Of a DNA stretch of 41,286 nt, positions 1-6,169 are shown in pieces (within the stretch, counting starts at the first letter, position 1; each line of letters begins with the position of its first letter). A model generated the notes under the pieces. It was not told the DNA's origin. It saw only the letters and a list, made by a program, of their open reading frames with translations, and did no database searches. Made by a program: the position numbers and the translations under genes. The DNA is from an uncultured Bacilli bacterium (GTDB lineage Bacteria > Bacillota_I > Bacilli_A > RF39 > UBA660): positions 1 to 41,286 of the forward strand of contig CAKOQD010000006.1 in NCBI GenBank assembly GCA_934101185.1, written 5' to 3'.

Positions 1-261
1 TGGATTTATATCGTACTTTGTGCATTTGTATTAAGTAAGAAAAAATATAATTTATTAAGAAGATTCTCTGTTGCATTCTCATTTATATCAGTAATTCTTT
101 TAACAATAGAGATGTGTGTTGATATGTTTAAATATGAGAAAATTATTATTAATTGGTCAATATATGCTGTATTACCAATAACAATTATAGGATTAATTCT
201 ATTTATAATTTCTTATAATAGAAAATTAATGGATGAAATAAAACAAAGGATATTTATTTAG
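1..261 (+). CDS. C-terminal fragment of a multi-pass membrane protein
   Basis: Frame 1 is open from the first base to a TAG at 259-261, giving 86 residues of a protein whose start lies outside the window. It reads as three hydrophobic stretches (about residues 1-11, 24-42 and 55-73) separated by short basic or polar loops, and it ends in a charged tail (KLMDEIKQRIFI). This is typical of the last helices of a polytopic membrane protein. The layout recalls small Firmicutes membrane proteins that carry an N-terminal zinc ribbon (DUF6320 type), but the diagnostic part is missing, so I do not assign a family. Confidence 0.7.
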   Translation, partial: WIYIVLCAFVLSKKKYNLLRRFSVAFSFISVILLTIEMCVDMFKYEKIIINWSIYAVLPITIIGLILFIISYNRKLMDEIKQRIFI

Positions 262-275
262 ATGGAGGTGTAAAT

Positions 276-377
276 ACGTGGAATAAGTATAAAAAATATA
301 TATTAATAGCAGTATTTTCAATAATTATTTTAATCATTATTGATATATCACAAGCACTCATATTTCAACATTTGTAA
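276..377 (+). other. Possible small single-helix membrane peptide without a normal start codon
   Basis: Just after the first gene, behind a good ribosome site (ATGGAGGTG at 262-270), about 33 codons encode a basic N-terminus (WNKYKKY), one strong hydrophobic segment of about 18 residues and a short tail ending at TAA 375-377. The only codon near the ideal spacing is ACG at 276; the GTG at 278 is in another frame and stops at once. It may be a small membrane peptide with a non-standard start, or a decayed gene end. Confidence 0.3.
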
Positions 378-649
378 AGGAACATTGGGAAAGATTTATT
401 TAAAGGAAATGTTCAAAAATTATCAAAAAAATAAAAAAATAGAAAAAATGATTTTGTTAAAAAGTTGTTTTTTTGAATAAAAAATAAAAAATAAAATTTA
501 TGTAAAAAGTTCTAAAACACTTATAAAGTAAGGGCAAAACAATATTTTTAAATAAAATGTTGTTTTATTTTTTATTAAAAAAATTGGAAAAATCAAAAAA
601 TTAATTTTACAAGAAATGCAAAAAATGAAAATAAATTTTGTTTTTAATA
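378..649. other. Gap of very AT-rich DNA
   Basis: No gene is supported here. Content is A/T homopolymer runs, one intrinsic terminator (536-573), and a 23-codon ORF at about 409-480 that I treat as chance. The stretch leads into the nrdD promoter. Confidence 0.6.
536..573 (+). terminator. Intrinsic terminator upstream of the nrd promoter
   Basis: AAAACAA (536-542) pairs with TTGTTTT (560-566), with further A/T pairing inside the loop, followed by a six-T run at 568-573. It isolates the nrd genes from the membrane genes to the left. Confidence 0.6.
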
Positions 650-678
650 TTGACTTTTCCGAATTCGAAAGATATAAT
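650..678 (+). promoter_or_regulatory. Sigma-A promoter of the nrd genes, with a palindrome in the spacer
   Basis: TTGACT (650-655), a 17-bp spacer and TATAAT (673-678), ending 55 bases before the nrdD start. The spacer holds a perfect CGAATTCG palindrome (660-667), extended on each side to an imperfect 14-16 bp dyad (656-671). That position between -35 and -10 is typical of a repressor operator. Confidence 0.85.
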
Positions 679-733
679 TAAATTGATCATAGAGGACGTC
701 GATTATTATGATTAAAAGAAGGGAGATGAAAAA

Positions 734-3031
734 ATGGTTAGTACTGAAGAACTTATAGATGTAATAAAAGTCGTTAAAAGAAATGGAAAAAAAGTTGATT
801 TTGATGGGACAAAAGTAGCACTTGCAATAAAAAAAGGTTTTGATAGTATTATTTTAGATGACGAACCAGTATATACTTCAAAAGATGTTCAAAAGGTATA
901 CCAACATGTTATTAACAAAATAAATAAAGAGTATAAAGGTTCAGAAAAAATTAAAGTTGAGCAAATTCAAGATTTAATAGAAGAATCATTAAATAAGTGT
1001 GGTTATGAAGATGTATATAAATCTTTTAAAGAGTACCGAGAAAGAAGAAATCAATCAAGAGAGTTGTTTGCAGATGAAAAAAGGATGCATAAATTTTTAA
1101 AAACTCTAGAAGGGTTAGGACTAAAAAGTGCAGCAGAAGAGGACGCTAAAAGAGAGAATGCAAATATTGATGGAAATTCGGCAATGGGAACAATGTTACA
1201 TTTTGGTTCATCTATTTCAAAAGACTTTGCTACTGCATATCTTATGAAGAAAAAATATGCTGATGCCCATGCCGATGGTGATATACATATTCATGACATG
1301 GATTTCTTAGCAATGGGAACAACTACTTGTACGCAAATAGATATTTATAAGTTATTTAAAAATGGATTTGATACAGGTCATGGACATTTAAGAGAACCAC
1401 AAGATATTAGAAGTTATTCAGCTCTTGCTGCGATAGCAATTCAAGCAAATCAAAATGATCAACATGGGGGACAAAGTATACCAGCATTTGATTATTATAT
1501 GGCACCAGGTGTATTAAAAACATTTAAGAAACAATATAAAGCAGCAATACATGAAATAACAATGTTTGTTGGATTTGAAAGATTTTTAAATGTAAATAAG
1601 ATACACGAAAAAATAGATAGGTTAGATAGTATTGTATTTGATATTAGTTATATGGATGAGTGTGCAAAAGAAAGTGAAGAAGTAAAAAGAGCTTTTAAAA
1701 CAGCATATGATATTGCTTATGATAATACTAATAAAGCAACATATCAAGCAATGGAGGCATTTGTTCATAACTTAAATACTATGCATTCAAGAGCTGGAGC
1801 ACAAGTTCCATTTTCATCTATTAACTTTGGAACAGATACTTCACCAGAAGGTAGAATGGTTATGAAAAACTATTTATTAGCGGTAGATGCAGGATTAGGA
1901 AATGGAGAAACACCGATTTTCCCAATATCAATATTTAAATTAAAGGAAGGTGTAAGCTATAATAAAGAAGATCCTAATTATGATTTATTTAGATTAGCTT
2001 GTGAAGTATCTTCTAAAAGATTATTTCCTAATTTCTCATTTATGGATTCACCATTTAATAAGCAATATTATAAAGGAGATTATAATACAGAAGTATCATA
2101 TATGGGGTGCCGTACAAGGGTTATTGGAAATGTAGTGGATGATGATAAAGCAGTAACTCCAGGGCGTGGCAATTTATCATTTACATCAATTAACCTACCT
2201 AGACTTGGCATTAAATATGGTATTGTAAATGGAAGAGATAAAGCAGATATAAAAGGATTCTTTAATGAGTTAGAATCATTAATGGAATTAGTAAAACATC
2301 AATTATTAGAAAGATTTGAAATTCAATGCAATAAAAGAATATATAATTTTCCATTCCTATTAAAACAAGGTGTATGGATTGATTCTGATAAATTAAAAGA
2401 TACAGATAGACTTAGAAAAGTATTAAAACATGGAACTTTATCAATTGGCTTTATTGGTCTTGCTGAGACATTAAAGGCATTGACAGGAAAGCATCATGGT
2501 GAAAGTGAAGAAAGTCAAAAACTAGGGCTTAAAATAGTTGAATTTATGAGAGAAAAATGTGATGAATTTTCTCATGAATATAATTTAAACTTTACTTGTT
2601 TAGCAACTCCAGCTGAGGGACTTTCTGGTAGATTTGTTAATATAGATAGAGCGATTTATGGGAAAATAAAAGGAGTAACTGATAGAGAGTATTATACTAA
2701 TTCTTTCCATGTTCCAGTATATTATAATATTTCTATTGCAAATAAGATTAAGATTGAGGGTCCATATCATGCTTTAACAAATGCAGGACATATTAGTTAT
2801 ATTGAGTTGGATGGAGATGTAACAACTAACATAGATGCTTTTGAAAGTATAGTTAGATTAATGAAAGAAAATAACTTTGGATATGGCGCAATTAATCACC
2901 CAGTAGATAGAGATCCAATATGTGGATATGTTGGTGTTATTAAAGATGTTTGCCCTAAATGTGGTAGAAGAGCTAATGAAGGTGTTAGTGTTGAAAAACT
3001 TAAAAATTTAGGTTGTACAATTTGTAAATAA
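734..3031 (+). CDS. nrdD: Anaerobic (class III) ribonucleoside-triphosphate reductase, catalytic chain lacking its glycyl-radical tail
   Basis: Reduces NTPs to dNTPs by a radical mechanism in the absence of oxygen. The 765-residue chain has an N-terminal ATP-cone (about 8-105, starting VVKRNGKKVDFDG) that senses ATP/dATP, then the NrdD barrel with conserved stretches HIHDMDF and HGGQSIPAFDYYM. Near the C-terminus lie CPKC (about 740-743) and CTIC (about 761-764), a plausible Cys4 zinc site, and the protein stops right after. The family's radical loop (R-x-x-GY-L/V-x-G) should follow but is absent; it is found in the next ORF. The start at 734 sits behind GGGAGATGAAAAA. Very likely co-transcribed with the two following genes. 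Identity is secure; whether it works only with the detached domain is inference. Confidence 0.95.
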   Translation: MVSTEELIDVIKVVKRNGKKVDFDGTKVALAIKKGFDSIILDDEPVYTSKDVQKVYQHVINKINKEYKGSEKIKVEQIQDLIEESLNKCGYEDVYKSFKEYRERRNQSRELFADEKRMHKFLKTLEGLGLKSAAEEDAKRENANIDGNSAMGTMLHFGSSISKDFATAYLMKKKYADAHADGDIHIHDMDFLAMGTTTCTQIDIYKLFKNGFDTGHGHLREPQDIRSYSALAAIAIQANQNDQHGGQSIPAFDYYMAPGVLKTFKKQYKAAIHEITMFVGFERFLNVNKIHEKIDRLDSIVFDISYMDECAKESEEVKRAFKTAYDIAYDNTNKATYQAMEAFVHNLNTMHSRAGAQVPFSSINFGTDTSPEGRMVMKNYLLAVDAGLGNGETPIFPISIFKLKEGVSYNKEDPNYDLFRLACEVSSKRLFPNFSFMDSPFNKQYYKGDYNTEVSYMGCRTRVIGNVVDDDKAVTPGRGNLSFTSINLPRLGIKYGIVNGRDKADIKGFFNELESLMELVKHQLLERFEIQCNKRIYNFPFLLKQGVWIDSDKLKDTDRLRKVLKHGTLSIGFIGLAETLKALTGKHHGESEESQKLGLKIVEFMREKCDEFSHEYNLNFTCLATPAEGLSGRFVNIDRAIYGKIKGVTDREYYTNSFHVPVYYNISIANKIKIEGPYHALTNAGHISYIELDGDVTTNIDAFESIVRLMKENNFGYGAINHPVDRDPICGYVGVIKDVCPKCGRRANEGVSVEKLKNLGCTICK

Positions 3032-3053
3032 TAGTAAAAAGGAGGATATTTAA

Positions 3054-3236
3054 ATGAAAGAAGAAAGAGTTGAAAAGAAAATTGGAGATGGAGTAGGTTT
3101 TGATAGAATTAGAAGAATCACAGGATATTTAGTTGGTACTGTTGAAAGATTTAATAATGGTAAAAAAGCTGAAGAAAGAGACAGAGTAAAACATACAACT
3201 GATGGAGTTTTAAATAAGAAAAAAATATGCAAATAA
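3054..3236 (+). CDS. Stand-alone glycyl-radical domain of NrdD (60 residues)
   Basis: This small ORF carries the segment that normally ends NrdD. Residues 17-28 read DRIRRITGYLVG, the glycyl-radical loop, with Gly24 the expected radical site, followed by the usual FNxGKxAExxDRVKH tail. It begins 22 bases after nrdD, in a different frame, has its own strong ribosome site (AAAGGAGG at 3037-3044) and an in-frame TAA immediately before its ATG. A single-base frameshift therefore cannot rejoin it to nrdD. Its end overlaps the nrdG start by 10 bases, so the three are translationally linked. By analogy with the spare-part protein YfiD/GrcA of pyruvate formate-lyase, it could dock into NrdD and be activated by NrdG; that is inference. 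Confidence 0.85.
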   Translation: MKEERVEKKIGDGVGFDRIRRITGYLVGTVERFNNGKKAEERDRVKHTTDGVLNKKKICK

Positions 3237-3733
3237 GACTTGCTGCTAACTTAACTGAGGAAAGCATTGTTGATGGGGAAGGAATAAGAACTGTTATATG
3301 GATGCAAGGTTGTCCTCATCATTGTAAAGGATGCCATAATCCAGAAACATGGAACGTAGAAAAAGGGTTTTTGGTTGATGTTAAAGAAGTCTGTGAAAAA
3401 ATAAGAAATGTTGGTTTTCAAACAGGTGTAACTCTATCGGGAGGAGACCCATTAATCCAAATTGATGCTTGTCTAGAGATTGCAAAATATTGTCAAAGCT
3501 TAGGTTTAAATGTATGGTGTTATACCGGCTACAAGATGGAAGAACTTTTAATAAGAGCTAATAAAGAAACAAATTTAAAAGAATTACTTTTAAATATAGA
3601 TGTATTAGTAGATGGACCATTTATGCTAGAATTAAAAAGTTATGATGTTCCGTTTAGAGGTTCTAGTAATCAACGAATTATAGATTCTAAAAAAAGTATA
3701 ATAGAAAACAAGGTATGTGAGATTCAAAAATAG
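3227..3733 (+). CDS. nrdG: Anaerobic ribonucleotide reductase activating enzyme (radical SAM)
   Basis: NrdG uses S-adenosylmethionine and a 4Fe-4S cluster to abstract a hydrogen from the NrdD glycine. The cluster motif CxxxCxxC is at Cys29, Cys33 and Cys36 (GCPHHCKGCHNPETW), followed by a glycine-rich SAM-binding stretch (TLSGGDPL, about 66-73). At 168 residues it has the usual length. It overlaps the glycyl-radical ORF by 10 bases, which fits close stoichiometry. Here the substrate glycine would lie on the small separate chain, so NrdG may act on a complex of NrdD with that peptide. Its stop codon lies in the loop of the following terminator. Confidence 0.95.
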   Translation: MQIRLAANLTEESIVDGEGIRTVIWMQGCPHHCKGCHNPETWNVEKGFLVDVKEVCEKIRNVGFQTGVTLSGGDPLIQIDACLEIAKYCQSLGLNVWCYTGYKMEELLIRANKETNLKELLLNIDVLVDGPFMLELKSYDVPFRGSSNQRIIDSKKSIIENKVCEIQK

Positions 3734-3756
3734 ATTCTAACATGCCTTTTTGTTTT
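3710..3756 (+). terminator. Intrinsic terminator at the end of nrdG
   Basis: AAGGTATGT (3710-3718) pairs with ACATGCCTT (3740-3748) with one G-U pair, then TTTTTGTTTT-like sequence. The nrdG stop (3731-3733) is in the loop. The formate-channel gene 20 bases downstream would need read-through or an unseen promoter. Confidence 0.7.
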
Positions 3757-3775
3757 AAATATAAGGTGGTGGATA

Positions 3776-4417
3776 ATGATAAAAGTTAGAAAAGAAAATA
3801 TAAAAGAGAGTATAAGTATTTTATTAAAAGGAATATATGCTGGAATAATGATAGGAATTGGAGGAACAATCTATTTAAGTGTTGCAAATCAAGTAGTTGG
3901 AGCTATACTTTTTGCAATAGGGCTTCTTACAATATGTGTTTATAAAATGAGCTTATATACAGGAATGATAGGTTATATACTAGAAAATAAATTTGGGTAT
4001 TTAAAAACTCTTATATTTACTTTGTTAGGTAATTTATTAGGAACAATCATTACAGCATTGTTGATACTAAATACAAGAATTGCTAATATAAGTATTAGAG
4101 CAAGAGAAATGGCTATAATTAAAATCAGCGATAATTATTTAAGTATATTCATATTATCAGTATTTTGTGGAATTCTTATGTATATAGCAGTTAATAATTT
4201 TAAAAAAGGAGAAGACTTTATAATAAAATATTTATCTATATTTATATGTGTAGTGGTATTTATTTTGTGTGGATTTGAACATTGTATTGCTAATATGTAC
4301 TATATTTCATTAGCAAAAGCTTGGTCATTTAAATCTGTAATATCAATGTTGTTTATGATTTTGGGGAATAGTTCTGGAGCAATTATTATGTCATTGTTTA
4401 ATAATAAAATTAATTAA
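3776..4417 (+). CDS. Formate/nitrite transporter family channel (FocA/NirC type), short form
   Basis: A 213-residue integral membrane protein with about six hydrophobic segments. Family hallmarks are visible: an N-terminal stretch with YAGIMIGIGG (about 21-30), a central FAIGLLTICVYKMSLYTGM resembling the family's GxxLFTGN region, and CGFEHCIANMYYI (about 164-176), matching the conserved FEHxxANM motif, followed by LGNSSGA. It is shorter than the usual 250-285 residues. These channels carry formate, nitrite or hydrosulfide. Since class III ribonucleotide reductases commonly oxidise formate, the position after nrdDG suggests formate import for dNTP synthesis (inference). Start at ATG 3776 behind AAGGTGG. 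Confidence 0.8.
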   Translation: MIKVRKENIKESISILLKGIYAGIMIGIGGTIYLSVANQVVGAILFAIGLLTICVYKMSLYTGMIGYILENKFGYLKTLIFTLLGNLLGTIITALLILNTRIANISIRAREMAIIKISDNYLSIFILSVFCGILMYIAVNNFKKGEDFIIKYLSIFICVVVFILCGFEHCIANMYYISLAKAWSFKSVISMLFMILGNSSGAIIMSLFNNKIN

Positions 4418-4550
4418 AAAATTAAAAGATACAGATTATAAAAGGATTCATTTAATTATCTGTAAAGATGGTAAACTAATGAGTATTAAAGATAGAAAGG
4501 ATTTTGAATAATTGTAAATAATTGTCTCAAAAATAAAAAAATAAAAAAAA

Positions 4551-4577
4551 TTAGCACTCATGTATTGACAATGCTAA
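4551..4577 (+). promoter_or_regulatory. CIRCE operator 1 (HrcA binding), overlapping the -35 box
   Basis: TTAGCACTC, nine bases, then CAATGCTAA: canonical CIRCE spacing with two mismatches in the right arm against GAGTGCTAA. The -35 hexamer TTGACA lies inside it (4565-4570), so HrcA bound here would block polymerase directly. Confidence 0.8.
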
Positions 4578-4593
4578 CATATAATATTATAAT
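4565..4593 (+). promoter_or_regulatory. Sigma-A promoter of the hrcA-dnaJ operon
   Basis: TTGACA (4565-4570), 17-bp spacer, TATAAT (4588-4593): a perfect consensus promoter held between two CIRCE-type operators. Confidence 0.9.
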
Positions 4594-4597
4594 GATA

Positions 4598-4623
4598 TTA
4601 GCACTAAGGAATTAGAGTGCTAA
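4598..4623 (+). promoter_or_regulatory. CIRCE operator 2, covering the transcription start and touching the hrcA ribosome site
   Basis: TTAGCACTA and GAGTGCTAA separated by eight bases, one fewer than the usual nine, with one mismatch in the left arm. The right arm runs into AAAGGAGG (4622-4629), the hrcA ribosome site, so the RNA hairpin could also affect translation. Confidence 0.8.
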
Positions 4624-4634
4624 AGGAGGTTAAT

Positions 4635-5618
4635 ATGCTAACTTCAAGACAAGAAAAGATACTCCAACTGATTGTTGATGAGTATGTTAAAAGTGTTAAT
4701 CCTGTTGGTTCTAAACTAATATGTGATGAGCTTAATTGTTCTAGTGCTACTGTTAGGAATGAAATGTCTGTTCTTGAAGATCTTGGTTATCTTGAAAAGA
4801 CTCATGTTTCTAGTGGGAGAATACCTAGTGAGGTTGGATATCGTTATTATGTAGATAATTTAATGGAACCTAAGAAGATGAATGGTGATGATTTATTAAA
4901 ATTACAACTTATATTTAATAATAATAAATTAGATATGCCTGATGTAATTAAAAAGAGTCTTGCTATTATATCTGAACTTACTGATTATACATCAGTAGTA
5001 CTTGGTTCTAAATCTAATTTTAATAAGTTACAAAAAGTTGAAGTTCTTCCTCTTATGGAATCTAAACTTATTGCTATAATAGTAACTGATAAAGGGCATG
5101 TTGAACATAGGAATATAACTATTTCTGGTGTTAGTATTGAAGAGGTTCAAAAGACTGTTGAGCTTATTAATAAATTACTTATCGGTACTCCGATTGATGA
5201 GATAAATAAGAAGTTGGAGTTTGAGGTAAAACCAATAATTAATCAATATGTAATGCAACATGAAATAATATATAATGCTTTTTATAATGTATTTAGTGAT
5301 ATGGTTTCTAAGAATGATATGTCATTTGTAGGAAAGACTAATATTTTGAATCAACCAGAGTTTAACAATGTGGAAAAGATTAAGAATCTTCTTAATAAGT
5401 TTGAGGATAGTTCTTTATTTGAATCTATTGAAGAGGATGATAATGATATAAATATTTATATTGGAAAGGAATCTAAATTAGATGATGATGTTACTGTTAT
5501 TAAGACTAAGTATAAAACAGATACTGATGAGGGTACAATAGCGGTAATTGGTCCAAAGAGAATGGAATATGATCGTGTTGTGTCTCTTCTTAGTTATATA
5601 AAGGAACATCTTAAGTGA
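4635..5618 (+). CDS. hrcA: Heat-inducible transcription repressor HrcA
   Basis: DNA-binding repressor of class I heat-shock genes, which binds CIRCE and depends on the chaperonin system for activity. The N-terminus (about 1-75) is the family's winged helix (SRQEKILQLIVDEYVKSVNPVG, then SSATVRNEMSVLEDLGYLEK and HVSSGRIPSEVGYRYYVD). The remainder is the GAF-like/dimerisation region, 327 residues in all. I use ATG 4635, seven residues after the upstream GTG, because AAAGGAGG sits five bases before it and the GTG would lie inside the CIRCE arm. It is first in its own operon, so it is autoregulated through the two operators. It ends with TGA. Confidence 0.95.
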   Translation: MLTSRQEKILQLIVDEYVKSVNPVGSKLICDELNCSSATVRNEMSVLEDLGYLEKTHVSSGRIPSEVGYRYYVDNLMEPKKMNGDDLLKLQLIFNNNKLDMPDVIKKSLAIISELTDYTSVVLGSKSNFNKLQKVEVLPLMESKLIAIIVTDKGHVEHRNITISGVSIEEVQKTVELINKLLIGTPIDEINKKLEFEVKPIINQYVMQHEIIYNAFYNVFSDMVSKNDMSFVGKTNILNQPEFNNVEKIKNLLNKFEDSSLFESIEEDDNDINIYIGKESKLDDDVTVIKTKYKTDTDEGTIAVIGPKRMEYDRVVSLLSYIKEHLK

Positions 5619-5628
5619 GGGAGGAATC

Positions 5629-6135
5629 ATGGAAGAAAACAAAAATATAGAAAAAGAAACTGAAGTAAAAAAGAAACATAAACCTAATAAGAATGAAGAA
5701 ATAGAACTTCTTAAGGGTGAGATTGAATCTTTAAAAACGGAAGTTCTTCGTAGTAAGGCAGATTTAATAAATTATCGTAAAAGAAAAGATGAAGAGACTT
5801 CTAATTTACTTAAGTATTGCAATAGTGATTTGATATTGTCACTACTTAATGTTGTAGATAATTTTGAAAGGGCTTTAGTTTTAGATGATGAAGCTTTTAA
5901 GAGTTATCTTGATGGCTTTAAACTTATTTACAATCAAGTTATTGATATATTAAATAGTTATGAAGTAAAAGAGATTGAAGCGCTTGATAAAGTGTTTGAT
6001 CCAATGTATCATCAAAGTGTTGCTACTAAAAAGGATGATACTAAAGAGTCTGGTGTAGTACTTGAAGTGTTTAAGAAAGGGTATACATATAAAGACAAAG
6101 TTTTACGACCAGCAATGGTTATAATAAATGAATAA
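5629..6135 (+). CDS. grpE: Nucleotide exchange factor GrpE
   Basis: Co-chaperone that releases ADP from DnaK. The 168 residues comprise a charged, Lys/Glu-rich N-terminus, a long coiled coil (about 20-75, with LRSKADLINYRKRKDEE), the conserved VVDNFERAL (about 77-85), and the C-terminal beta domain with GVVLEVFKKGYTYKDKVLRPAMVII (about 142-166). The start follows GAGGGAGG by four bases and the gene begins 10 bases after hrcA, so the two are in one operon. Confidence 0.95.
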   Translation: MEENKNIEKETEVKKKHKPNKNEEIELLKGEIESLKTEVLRSKADLINYRKRKDEETSNLLKYCNSDLILSLLNVVDNFERALVLDDEAFKSYLDGFKLIYNQVIDILNSYEVKEIEALDKVFDPMYHQSVATKKDDTKESGVVLEVFKKGYTYKDKVLRPAMVIINE

Positions 6136-6169
6136 TAGTTAAAAATAAATATGAAAGGAAATGATTAAT

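Noticed and set aside
409..480. 23-codon ORF with AAAGGAA before the ATG
   Set aside because: Composition is Lys/Asn/Phe homopolymer noise from A/T runs, with no promoter.
2990..3060. A simple frameshift or sequencing error splitting nrdD
   Set aside because: The small ORF has its own AAAGGAGG, an in-frame TAA directly before its ATG, and repeats a segment resembling the nrdD tail. Deleting or adding one base does not give a sensible fusion.
3050..3232. 60-codon ORF on the minus strand over the glycyl-radical ORF
   Set aside because: It is the antisense shadow of a clearly conserved domain and has no ribosome site.
4419..4511. About 30 codons of protein-like sequence (ending GKLMSIKDRKDFE) after the transporter gene
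   Set aside because: No start codon or ribosome site, and it begins inside the transporter in another frame. It may be a decayed gene end, but chance is not excluded.
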